Source of the DNA: an uncultured Clostridia bacterium
Lineage (GTDB): Bacteria > Bacillota > Clostridia > Oscillospirales > Ruminococcaceae
Length of the DNA stretch: 64,000 nt
Assembly (NCBI GenBank): GCA_947383835.1
Contig: CANDEV010000011.1
Span: 20,727-84,726 of the forward strand
Direction: 5' to 3'
Shown here: one piece after another, positions 24,025-32,469 of the stretch
How the letters are laid out: each line of letters opens with the position of its first letter
How positions within the stretch are numbered: the stretch's first letter is position 1
Position numbers and translations under genes: made by a program
Notes under the pieces: model-generated
What the model saw: the letters and a program-made list of their open reading frames with translations, nothing else
What the model was told of the DNA's origin: nothing
Databases searched by the model: none

Positions 24025-24386
24025 ACACCGAAATGAACTATACAGTATCCCTTTTCAATAGCTAACCTGACAATTTTTAACAGCATTTCTTTTTCATTAC
24101 AATCAGAAAGTTCTAATAATGCAGTTAAAAAATCAGTTATATCTTCACCGTACAAAACGGTTGTCCCGTAATAACAAAGTCCTTTTTTTATATGATGATC
24201 TAACTGCTTAAGGAATGACGATGAAAACATAGCACTATTTCCAATAAAACAAGAAGCATTTTCTAAAATATAATCATCTGATATCCCTATTCTGTCCAAA
24301 ATTTTTTCTTTATCTATAATCCCGATTTTTAAATTATCAAAATTCAAATCATCTTTATTTAGTAAATAAAAATCATGAACTAACAT
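24021..24386 (-). CDS. Hypothetical protein, immunity-like, AT-rich
   Basis: 121 aa, low GC, mostly helical, acidic, without membrane segments (DFYLLNKDDLNFDNLKIGII at the start). I recognise no family. Its stop overlaps the end of the truncated toxin frame, and it stands where the rest of the toxin gene should be, so it probably arrived by insertion. Similar in style to the hypothetical gene at 16516. Confidence 0.6.
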   Translation of the reverse strand: MLVHDFYLLNKDDLNFDNLKIGIIDKEKILDRIGISDDYILENASCFIGNSAMFSSSFLKQLDHHIKKGLCYYGTTVLYGEDITDFLTALLELSDCNEKEMLLKIVRLAIEKGYCIVHFGV

Positions 24387-24450
24387 TATATCACCTATAG
24401 TTATTAATAGAAGAAGTAATTCTACACGCAGCCTTTTATTTATTTACATA

Positions 24451-24565
24451 GATAAAAATAACCGCCTACACTCTTCCAAAGTCGCGGTTATTTTTATCCA
24501 AAACTACGGGGAGCAAGCCAAGCTGTAACGGACGTGAGTGTTATGCCGGCAATTGCTTTTTCTGT
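24451..24565 (-). ncRNA. Antitoxin-like RNA of the broken type I locus
   Basis: From the minus promoter (24570-24598) to the hairpin GATAAAAATAACCGC / GCGGTTATTTTTATC (24451-24498), about 110 nt. It contains GGCTTGCTCCCC, which resembles GGTTTGCTCCCG of the toxin leader; the plus-strand copy here could pair with that leader. Size and position fit the antisense partner of a type I toxin. Confidence 0.5.
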
Positions 24566-24569
24566 ATAT

Positions 24570-24598
24570 ATTATATCACCGAATAAATATTTTGTCAA
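24570..24598 (-). promoter_or_regulatory. Promoter of the antitoxin-like RNA
   Basis: Minus-strand TTGACA (24593-24598), 17-bp spacer, TATAAT (24570-24575): perfect consensus. Confidence 0.75.
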
Positions 24599-24620
24599 CC
24601 CCCTTTAGAAATTCTCTGTT

Positions 24621-27311
24621 TTAATGCTCCGTCTTTACAAAGCACTGCAGGATCGGCGCAAAAACCGCAAACCCTGCGGAGATCAAAAGCTGCTGACCCG
24701 TCAGCGGAACGGTACAGAAAATCACCTGAAGCGGCGGGAAATACATTGCCCCGAAAATCACAGCAAGGGAAATAAGCACCGCCCCTATCAGCTTTTTGTT
24801 GTTCATGTACGGCACTGTGAAAATATTTTTTTTCTCCGATTTGCACTCGAAAACGTGGCAGAGCTGAGACATCACAAGTGTAAACAGCGCGGCGGTGCGG
24901 GCGGCGGAAACGCTGCCGAAAAGCTTGTTTACGACTGTGAAGCTGCCTAACGTACATAGTCCTATAAGTATTCCGCGGAAAATGATTTTCCACATGAGAC
25001 CCTCTGAGAAAAAGCTTTCATCGGCTTTTCTCGGGGGTTTTTTCATATTCTCCTCTTCGGGAGGTTCAACTCCTAACGCAACAGCGGGAAGACCGTCAGT
25101 AACAAGATTTACCAGTAATATCTGCGTAGGCAGAAGCACCATCGGCATACCCATGATTATGCCGAGAAACATTGTCAGCACCTCGCCGATATTGCAGCTT
25201 AAAAGGTACCGCACAAATTTCCGTATATTGGAATATATTCCCCGTCCCTGCTCTACCGCGCTTACAAGAGTGGCAAAGTTATCGTCCAGCAAAACCACGT
25301 CCGCAGCCTGTTTGGTAACGTCAGTACCTGTAATTCCCATGGCAACTCCTATGCTGGCTTCCTTTACTGCGGGAGCGTCGTTTACGCCGTCCCCCGTCAT
25401 TGTAACAATGTCCCCCCTCCGTTTGAACGCGCGGACTATCCTAAGCTTGTCGGCGGGACTTACCCTCGCGAAAACCGCCGTATCGGGGAGCTTTCTGTCA
25501 AGCTCATCATCGCTCATCGCCGTAAGCTCCGCGCCTGTGACAACAAGGTCTCCGCCCCGCATTATCCCCGCCTGCTTCGCAACTGCGGCTGCGGTGTTTT
25601 TGTGGTCGCCTGTTATCATGACAGTCCGTATATGTGCGCTTCTGCACAGCTTTACAGCGCGCTTTGCCTCGGCTCTCGGCGGGTCGAGCATACCTGCAAG
25701 TCCCAAAAATATCATGCCGTTTTCGTAATTTTCGGCGGAATTTTCATTACCCTCAACGCCGCTTTTGACAATATCTTTTTTAGCAAGTGCAAGTACGCGC
25801 AGAGCGTTCCGTGTAAGCTTGTCATGCTCCGCAATGATCTCCTGCCGCTTTCTGAAGGTCAGGGGGACAGTCCCCTCGTCCGTCATAATAAAAGCGCATC
25901 TGCCGAGGATCACGTCCAAAGCCCCTTTTGAGTAAGCAGTACGCATACCGCCGCCTGCACAAATAACAGTCATGCATCTTGTCTCACTGTCAAAAGGTAT
26001 CTCGTCCGCCTTTCTGTAGGACGAGCCAAGCTTATCCGCGGTAACGCCGCCCTTTGCGGCAGCCACAAGCAATGCAAGCTCGGTGGGGTCTCCCGTGACC
26101 TGCCACTCTCCCGAAGCGGTGAGCCTGCCTCTGTCGCGGGACTCGGTTTTCTTCTCCGCTGTTATCGCCGAACCGGTACAGACCGTACCGCAGATAAGCG
26201 TCTCTCTAAGCGCGGAGGAGGAAGCGGGATTTACCCGTGCGCCGTCCGAGGTTATTTCTCCCGCTATCTTATATCCGTTTCCCGAAAAGGCGTACTCCTT
26301 TCCGCCGCAGTAGGCAGTTGTCACAGTCATTTTATTTTCGGTAACAGTACCCGTCTTATCGGTGCAGATAACAGAGGTGCAGCCCAATGTCTCAACAGAA
26401 TGTAGCTTGTGAACAAGGGCGTTTTTCTTAAGCATACGCCCAACCGCAAGCGCAAGGGCGATAGTCACCGTAGCGGGCAATCCCTCGGGAATTGCCGCGA
26501 TTGCGATAGTTATGCCCGTCATGAGCATATCAAAAACAGGCTCGCCCCTCAAAATTCCCGCGACAGTCACCGCCGCGCATACCGCAAGGCAAATTACCGC
26601 CACAGCCTTGCCAAGCTCCGCGAGACTCTTTTGCAGCGGGGTAAGCTCCTCCTCGATCTCGGTGAGCATTCCCGAAATTTTACCCACCTGCGCGTTTACA
26701 CCTGTGGCAAAAACCTTTACCTCCGCCGCACCCTTTGTAATGACGGTGCCGCTGTAAACAATGTTCACCCTGCCTATGGAATTATCCGTATCGTCGGGAC
26801 TGCCCGCATTTTTTGAAACAGCGGCGGACTCTCCCGTCAAAATGCTTTCCTCCGCAAGAAGTCCCTTTTCGGAAATTATCGCGCCGTCCGCAGGAACTTT
26901 GTCTCCCGCCTCAAGACGGATAATATCTCCGGGGACAAGCTCCGCCGCGGGAACGGTAACAAGCACCCCGTCGCGGTAGCATTTTGCCGAAGGCGCAGTC
27001 ATATTTTTAAGCGCAATAAGAGTCTTCTCGGTTTTGTACTCCTGCGCAAAGCCCAGTATTGCATTGAGAAGAACGATTATCACGATCGTAACAGCGTCAT
27101 ATATCTCGCCGAGGAAAAAGGACACAACCGTTGCCGCCAGAAGAATAAGTATCATAACGTCGCGGAACTGTCCTAAAAAAATCTTTAAAGGCTTAGCTTT
27201 TTTTTCCTTGGCAAGAGAGTTTTCACCGTATTTTTTAAGTCTTTCCGCCGCCTCTGCGGAAGAAAGTCCCAAAGGGCATTTTGTGTACGGCTTATCAAGA
27301 ATTTCAAGCAT
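24621..27311 (-). CDS. Ca2+-transporting P-type ATPase (SERCA/PMCA type)
   Basis: 896 aa from ATG 27311, which has AAAGGAGC upstream; the longer in-frame start at 27443 adds a non-homologous stretch. Motifs: TGESAAV (actuator), CTDKTGTVTENKMT (phosphorylated Asp), TGDHKNTA and MTGDGVNDAPA (ATP site and hinge). The Ca2+ ligands of both SERCA sites appear: AIPEGLPA in M4, CNIGEVL in M5, and LVNLVTDGLPAVALG in M6. It should expel Ca2+ (possibly Mn2+). The nucleotide domain carries an extra polar insert (KKTESRDRGRL). Confidence 0.93.
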   Translation of the reverse strand: MLEILDKPYTKCPLGLSSAEAAERLKKYGENSLAKEKKAKPLKIFLGQFRDVMILILLAATVVSFFLGEIYDAVTIVIIVLLNAILGFAQEYKTEKTLIALKNMTAPSAKCYRDGVLVTVPAAELVPGDIIRLEAGDKVPADGAIISEKGLLAEESILTGESAAVSKNAGSPDDTDNSIGRVNIVYSGTVITKGAAEVKVFATGVNAQVGKISGMLTEIEEELTPLQKSLAELGKAVAVICLAVCAAVTVAGILRGEPVFDMLMTGITIAIAAIPEGLPATVTIALALAVGRMLKKNALVHKLHSVETLGCTSVICTDKTGTVTENKMTVTTAYCGGKEYAFSGNGYKIAGEITSDGARVNPASSSALRETLICGTVCTGSAITAEKKTESRDRGRLTASGEWQVTGDPTELALLVAAAKGGVTADKLGSSYRKADEIPFDSETRCMTVICAGGGMRTAYSKGALDVILGRCAFIMTDEGTVPLTFRKRQEIIAEHDKLTRNALRVLALAKKDIVKSGVEGNENSAENYENGMIFLGLAGMLDPPRAEAKRAVKLCRSAHIRTVMITGDHKNTAAAVAKQAGIMRGGDLVVTGAELTAMSDDELDRKLPDTAVFARVSPADKLRIVRAFKRRGDIVTMTGDGVNDAPAVKEASIGVAMGITGTDVTKQAADVVLLDDNFATLVSAVEQGRGIYSNIRKFVRYLLSCNIGEVLTMFLGIIMGMPMVLLPTQILLVNLVTDGLPAVALGVEPPEEENMKKPPRKADESFFSEGLMWKIIFRGILIGLCTLGSFTVVNKLFGSVSAARTAALFTLVMSQLCHVFECKSEKKNIFTVPYMNNKKLIGAVLISLAVIFGAMYFPPLQVIFCTVPLTGQQLLISAGFAVFAPILQCFVKTEH

Positions 27312-27378
27312 ATGCAATGCTCCTTTCCACTGGTTGTCAGCCTTGTCCTTATAATATATTCGCGGAAACGTACCAATA

Positions 27379-28728
27379 TTACTTTTTTGACTTCGGACGG
27401 CGGACTGTCTGCAAATACTGCCTTGTTTCCTCCGCTGCTTCACCGCTTAAAATTATTACCGCAGAAATGTTTATCACCAGCATTAACCAGTTCATAATGT
27501 CCGCCGTACTCCATACCAATTCCAGCCGTGACAAAGCGCCGATGAATGCTGCGGCAGCGTATAAAGTCCGAAAAACCAAAAGAGCGCTTTTACTTTTGGT
27601 AATAAAAGTCAGACATTTTTCACCGTAAAAATACCAGCCCAAAAGTGTGCAGAACGCAAAAATTATTGCCGAAACGGACACAAATACCGCGGAATATTCT
27701 CCCAAGCCCCGACGGAAGCCCTCCGCAGCCATGGCAAGTCCAACCTTTCCGCTGCCGTCCGCGCCTGTGACAAGAATTACCAGCGCAGTCAGGGTGCAGC
27801 AAATTATCGTGTCTATCACAACCTCGGCAACAGCCCACATTCCCATTTGCACCGGCTCATCACAGTCAGTTTCTGTATGAACCAGTACCGAACTGCCCAT
27901 ACCCGACTCGTTGGAAAAGATCCCTCGCCGCAAGCCGTGGGAAATCGCTTTTTTTATCGCAGCCCCGCAAAATCCCCCTGCGACCTGACTGAAACCCATT
28001 GCGGAGGCAATAATGCTTTTCAGCGCAGGGAAAAGATTTCTTCCAAAAATTACAATTACGGAAATAGCCGCCAAAAAGTACAGAACCGAAACAACGGGAA
28101 TTATCTTTTCAGCTGTTTCCGCAACCTTTTTTGCGCCGCGAAAAATTACCGCTCCGCAGCATACCGCCGCGACCCCTCCCGCAATAACGGGAGAAATGCC
28201 TATCTCCCCCGCTGCCGCCGCAATGGCGTTGGTCTGGGTCATGTTGCCTATCCCGAAGGAAGCCGCCGCACATACCGCCGCATATGCAGCACCGAAAACA
28301 GGACTGCCAAAGGCTTTGGAAATATATGACATCGGAGCGGCTCCCGCCTTGTTTTTGTAACGCACACCAAGGACGTTTTCAGCAAAAGCAAGAGCCGTGC
28401 CGAACAGCGCAGAGACCCACATCCAAAATACAGCCCCCGCTCCCCCGATGGAAATTGCCGCCGCAACTCCAACAATATTGCCTGTTCCCATTGAAGCCGC
28501 AAGAGCGGTTGACAATGCTTGAAACTGGGATATACTGCCTTTTTTGCTGTTCTTTTCTGTGCGCTTTGCAAATAAAGTGGATTTAAAAATATATACTATA
28601 TGTATAAAATTAAAGCCTTTGATTTTGACCGTAAAAAATATTCCCGCACCGAAAACCAACAAGACAGTCCCAAATCCCCATAACGAATTGTTTATTTTAT
28701 CAATTATATTACAAATCGTATCGTACAT
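27379..28728 (-). CDS. Sodium:alanine symporter family protein (AGCS)
   Basis: 449 aa with about ten membrane helices. ALAASMGTGNIVGVAAAISI is the AGCS signature, followed by GGAGAVFWMWVSALFGTALA, and later GIFSNESGMGSS. By family it imports alanine, glycine or a related amino acid with Na+. Lies 68 bp before the Ca2+ ATPase start on the same strand and may share its transcript. Confidence 0.92.
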   Translation of the reverse strand: MYDTICNIIDKINNSLWGFGTVLLVFGAGIFFTVKIKGFNFIHIVYIFKSTLFAKRTEKNSKKGSISQFQALSTALAASMGTGNIVGVAAAISIGGAGAVFWMWVSALFGTALAFAENVLGVRYKNKAGAAPMSYISKAFGSPVFGAAYAAVCAAASFGIGNMTQTNAIAAAAGEIGISPVIAGGVAAVCCGAVIFRGAKKVAETAEKIIPVVSVLYFLAAISVIVIFGRNLFPALKSIIASAMGFSQVAGGFCGAAIKKAISHGLRRGIFSNESGMGSSVLVHTETDCDEPVQMGMWAVAEVVIDTIICCTLTALVILVTGADGSGKVGLAMAAEGFRRGLGEYSAVFVSVSAIIFAFCTLLGWYFYGEKCLTFITKSKSALLVFRTLYAAAAFIGALSRLELVWSTADIMNWLMLVINISAVIILSGEAAEETRQYLQTVRRPKSKK

Positions 28729-28836
28729 TTTCTCTTACCTTTCAAAAAATTTTTTCCGAAATATGTTTTCATTTCCTGTAAATTATGGTATAATATTATT
28801 ATATACAATATTTTACACGTAAGGATCATTGCCGAT

Positions 28837-29334
28837 ATGAAGAAATATTACGCCGACAAAAGAAGTCTGAAATTTTTAAGAGCTGCTACTCTGCTTATAA
28901 TCGCTTGTATAATAATTGCATTAAAATACTTGCTGTATTATTTAGAGGAGCATTTTCCCGATTATTTTTCTATACCGCAGATAACAGTTCCTGAAATTAT
29001 AATTTGGGCTGTCATAATCCTTTTAGTAACAGCTTATGTGATTTTCCTGATGATTATTCTGCCCCTTTGGTACCGTTCGGTAAGCTATACCGTTTCAGCG
29101 GAGGAGATAGTTATTCGATCGGGTATATTTATAAAAAATACAAGCTGTATAAAAATGTCCGCCGTACAGTATACGACGGCAGTTTGTATGCCATTGTCAA
29201 AATACACAAGTTTTAATTTTTTATTCATAAATGCCTATGGCGGCAGACTTGTATGCACGTTCCTGTCCTCTTCCGATATGGAAGAGATCGCCAAAATCAT
29301 ACGGCAGTCCCTTGTCAGCAGAGGAGGTCTTTGA
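28837..29334 (+). CDS. PH-domain membrane protein, YdbS-like
   Basis: 165 aa. Two membrane helices (residues 15-37 and 50-75), then one bacterial PH domain (bPH2) including SYTVSAEEIVIRSGIF. Its stop overlaps the start of the next PH protein (TGATG), the ydbS-ydbT arrangement. The role of this family is not well defined. Transcribed divergently from the symporter gene. Confidence 0.82.
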   Translation: MKKYYADKRSLKFLRAATLLIIACIIIALKYLLYYLEEHFPDYFSIPQITVPEIIIWAVIILLVTAYVIFLMIILPLWYRSVSYTVSAEEIVIRSGIFIKNTSCIKMSAVQYTTAVCMPLSKYTSFNFLFINAYGGRLVCTFLSSSDMEEIAKIIRQSLVSRGGL

Positions 29335-30773
29335 TGAAGCGTCAGCACAAGATAGCTATACTAAAATACACAACCAAAAACTTCTGGCTGCTTCTTATAC
29401 CTCTTGTCAGAGGTCTTATCGCTATGGGTTTTGACCTTTACAATTGGTTACAGGGCGCGTATTTGGATATAATCGTAATTCTGCTTATAATCGGGCTTGC
29501 TGTGCTGCGGTGGCGGTTTGTGCAGTTCCAAATACTGGACGAAGGCATTGCCGTAAAAACAGGCGTTATCATGCGCGGCGAATTCACTGTACCGTACCGA
29601 GCTTTGTCCTGTGTTTCATCAAAAAGAGCAATGTGGTTCCGCCCCATAAAGGCAGTGACGGTCTCTCTCGATTCTGATTCACATTCGGTCTCAAACAAGC
29701 GCGGAAAGGCTGACGTGGAGATCGTTATGAAAAAATGCGATTATGATGAGCTGTACAAAAAAGCGCCCGGCGAGTCCGGAGCGGCAAAAATAACTTACTA
29801 CGCCTCAAAATATAACCTTATATTTTTTTCGCTAGTATTTTCTTCCACTCTCTCGGGCGTTATATTTTTAGGCACATTCTTTATACAGGGCGGTAAAATT
29901 GTAGGCGGCGAACTTGAACGTCTTCTCATAGACGCTGTTTCCGACGTAACAAGCAGGGTACAGACCATAATTGACGGTGTAACGCCGTTTTCGGTTGGAC
30001 TGACTCTGATAATAGCGTTCGGCTGGGGGTTCTCATTTTTTTCCAATCTTCTGCGGCACATTAATTTTAAAGCACAGCGTTTCGGCGGCAACATTTTTGT
30101 TGAAAACGGTTTTTTCTCCCGCTGGAAATATTATGTAAACTGTTCGCGGATAAACTACGCCGACCTGCGGCAGAACCTGCTGATGAAAGCCTGCAAGGTA
30201 ATGTCGGTACACGTAAGCTGCACGGGCTACGGAAAGAGCAAAAACGAGATACCCGTATTTGTCCCCGTCACCACAAGAAACAGGGTAATCGGTTCAATGC
30301 GGCTGCTGCTGCCTGATTTTACGGTGTCGGACATCACGATTAAAACAAAGGGAAGCTATATTCTGCCGTTCATAGCTGCTCCTCTCATTGCGGCGGCGGC
30401 TTTTCCCGTGGGTGCAGTTTTAGCTGTACGTTTTTTACCAAGCTGGGCGAGCGTGACGCGCTTTCTTTTGATAATGGGTGAGATACCGTCGGTATATATG
30501 CTTGCCGTGGGATTTACGGCAAAATTTTCCACGGGCATAGGTATCGGCGACAGTACCGTAACGCTGAAATATTGCAAAATAAATAAATTTCACACCGTTA
30601 TCGTACCGAAAGACAAAATTGTTTACGTTCGTCTCACAAGGACTGTTTTCCAGCTTCTCAACGGTACCGCGGACGTATGGGTGTACACACGCGGCGAAAG
30701 AGCCGCAAAGCATAGGATACGCGGTATCCCTGTGTCCGACGCTGAGAATTTTTCAAAGCAATACGACGCATAA
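29334..30773 (+). CDS. PH-domain membrane protein, YdbT-like
   Basis: 479 aa from ATG 29334, which has GAGGAGG just before it. Paired membrane helices alternate with three bPH2 domains (IAVKTGVIMRGEFTVPYRAL; NIFVENGFFSRWKYYVNCSR; near the end KIVYVRLTRTVFQL), as in YdbT. Partner of the preceding protein through overlapping start and stop codons. Confidence 0.82.
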   Translation: MKRQHKIAILKYTTKNFWLLLIPLVRGLIAMGFDLYNWLQGAYLDIIVILLIIGLAVLRWRFVQFQILDEGIAVKTGVIMRGEFTVPYRALSCVSSKRAMWFRPIKAVTVSLDSDSHSVSNKRGKADVEIVMKKCDYDELYKKAPGESGAAKITYYASKYNLIFFSLVFSSTLSGVIFLGTFFIQGGKIVGGELERLLIDAVSDVTSRVQTIIDGVTPFSVGLTLIIAFGWGFSFFSNLLRHINFKAQRFGGNIFVENGFFSRWKYYVNCSRINYADLRQNLLMKACKVMSVHVSCTGYGKSKNEIPVFVPVTTRNRVIGSMRLLLPDFTVSDITIKTKGSYILPFIAAPLIAAAAFPVGAVLAVRFLPSWASVTRFLLIMGEIPSVYMLAVGFTAKFSTGIGIGDSTVTLKYCKINKFHTVIVPKDKIVYVRLTRTVFQLLNGTADVWVYTRGERAAKHRIRGIPVSDAENFSKQYDA

Positions 30774-30875
30774 AAAATAAAAAAACTCTTGACAAAACCG
30801 AAAAAATGGTATATTATAATTTTATTGCCATGTAAATTGCTTATGGCAAAATTTAATGAAAGCGAGGCGGACAAA

Positions 30876-30956
30876 ATGTATAAAGCTTATTCTCTTTACC
30901 AACAATCTTATATCATGGAGTCTGTCTGCAAAGCAAGGTTCTGTATAGGCAAATAG
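30876..30956 (+). CDS. Leader peptide before hflX
   Basis: 26 codons (MYKAYSLYQQSYIMESVCKA, ending RFCIGK), preceded by GAGGCGG. It lies between a TTGACA promoter region (about 30799) and hflX. Within it is GTCTGC (30924-30929), a repeat of GTCTGC at 31007-31012 in the downstream leader that can pair with GCAGAC at 31049-31054. Ribosome stalling here could change the fold around the hflX ribosome site. Coding status is inferred. Confidence 0.5.
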   Translation: MYKAYSLYQQSYIMESVCKARFCIGK

Positions 30957-30983
30957 CCTATTGAACTAAATTGTAAAATCGGT

Positions 30984-31078
30984 CTCCGTTTAGCGTTCGT
31001 CAGGCTGTCTGCGTTCGCTGTTCGGGGATTTTTGTTTTTGCAGATATTGCAGACATGAGAAACGGAGGGATATTTATG
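30984..31078 (+). promoter_or_regulatory. RBS-sequestering leader of hflX
   Basis: CTCCGTTT (30984-30991) is the exact complement of AAACGGAG (31060-31067), which contains the hflX Shine-Dalgarno sequence. A second helix GTCTGC / GCAGAC nests inside. The fold would hide the start of hflX unless disrupted. Confidence 0.55.
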
Positions 31079-32320
31079 ACGGATAATACTGTTAAAGAAA
31101 TCGTAAAGGCGGCGCTTGTTTCCGCCGACACAGGGGAGTTTGACGCCGAACGCTCCCTCGACGAGCTTGAAGAGCTTGCCGATACCGCAGGGGTGGAGGT
31201 TGCCGCAAGGGTGATACAAAAGCGTCCCGCACATGACAGCGCAACAGTTATCGGTTCGGGAAGACTGGAGGAGCTTGCCGCAGAAGCGGAGGCTCTGGAA
31301 ATAAATCTCATTATTTTCGACTGCGAGCTTACCGCAAATCAGACCCGTAACATTGAAAAAATTCTCGACATTCGTGTAATTGACCGTACAACTCTTATTT
31401 TGGACATTTTTGCGGGACGGGCGCGTACCAAAGAGGGTCGCTTGCAGGTTGAGCTTGCACAGCAGAAGTACCGCCTGCCAAGGCTTGCGGGAAAGGGTGT
31501 GGAGCTTTCACGTCTCGGCGGCGGTATCGGAACGAGAGGTCCAGGCGAAAGCAAGCTTGAAACTGACAAGCGGCATATCCGCCGCAGGATAGAGGCTTTG
31601 GAGGCGGAGCTTAAAGAGCTTGAACGCCGAAGGGCTTTGCACCGTGCAAGACGTAAAAAGGATAACGTCATCTGCGCCGCTATTGTGGGCTACACAAACG
31701 TAGGCAAGTCCACCCTGCTGAACGCTTTGACCGACGCGGGAGTGCTTGCGGAAAACAAGCTTTTTGCCACACTTGACACAACTGCCCGCTCCATTGAACT
31801 TCCCGACGGCAGGAGCGTTATGCTTATTGACACCGTCGGACTTATCAGGCGTTTACCCCATAATCTGGTAGAAGCGTTTAAAAGTACCCTTGAAGAAGCC
31901 TCAAACGCCGACCTGATAATAAATCTTATCGACATAAGCGCCGAGGACGGCTACGAACAGGCGGAGGTGACGGCGGAAGTCCTTAAGGAGCTTGGCTGCG
32001 ACGGCATACCGAGGATAGACGTGCTGAACAAATGCGACCTGCTGCCCGAGGCGGAAAATATCAAATGCGACGACAGGACGGTGAAAATTTCCGCAAAAAG
32101 CGGCAAGGGCTTTGACGAGCTTTTAGACTGCATTGCCCGAAATCTTCCCGAGACATCGGTGCGGGGCAGATTTATCATACCCTATGACAAAACGGGGCTT
32201 ATCAACACTATCCGAATAGACGGCAAAATTCTGTCGGAGGAGTACCTCGAAAACGGTACGCTTATCGACGCTATAGTTGACAAAAAGGTGCTTCACCTTG
32301 CCGAAAGCTACATGGAATAA
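31076..32320 (+). CDS. hflX: GTPase HflX, ribosome-rescue factor
   Basis: 414 aa from ATG 31076 with ACGGAGGG upstream. N-terminal HflX domain, a Glu/Arg-rich coiled coil (LETDKRHIRRRIEALEAEL), then the G domain: GYTNVGKST, DTVG, NKCD. HflX splits stalled or hibernating ribosomes and in several Firmicutes is induced by ribosome-targeting antibiotics. GGGIGTRGPGESK is a signature of the family. The leader peptide and RBS-hiding helix upstream fit antibiotic-responsive control. Confidence 0.95.
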   Translation: MTDNTVKEIVKAALVSADTGEFDAERSLDELEELADTAGVEVAARVIQKRPAHDSATVIGSGRLEELAAEAEALEINLIIFDCELTANQTRNIEKILDIRVIDRTTLILDIFAGRARTKEGRLQVELAQQKYRLPRLAGKGVELSRLGGGIGTRGPGESKLETDKRHIRRRIEALEAELKELERRRALHRARRKKDNVICAAIVGYTNVGKSTLLNALTDAGVLAENKLFATLDTTARSIELPDGRSVMLIDTVGLIRRLPHNLVEAFKSTLEEASNADLIINLIDISAEDGYEQAEVTAEVLKELGCDGIPRIDVLNKCDLLPEAENIKCDDRTVKISAKSGKGFDELLDCIARNLPETSVRGRFIIPYDKTGLINTIRIDGKILSEEYLENGTLIDAIVDKKVLHLAESYME

Positions 32321-32329
32321 AAACAAAAA

Positions 32330-32400
32330 AATCCCCCACAATGGGGGACGGGTAAAAACGCAATATCATACCCGCCCCCTTTGAGGGGGCTTTTTATATT
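32330..32400 (+). terminator. Terminator after hflX
   Basis: Two hairpins: CCCCCACAATGGGGG (32333-32347), and GCCCCCTTTGAGGGGGC followed by TTTTTATATT (32374-32398). Confidence 0.85.
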
Positions 32401-32469
32401 TACGGTCTGTTATTCTTAACATTGGGGGGTGACTCTCGCTGCGGGGCGTTCCCCGCCGTTTCCCGCCTG

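Noticed and set aside
25000..27300. Several long plus-strand frames opposite the Ca2+ ATPase
   Set aside because: They have no ribosome sites, and the ATPase frame contains all family motifs.
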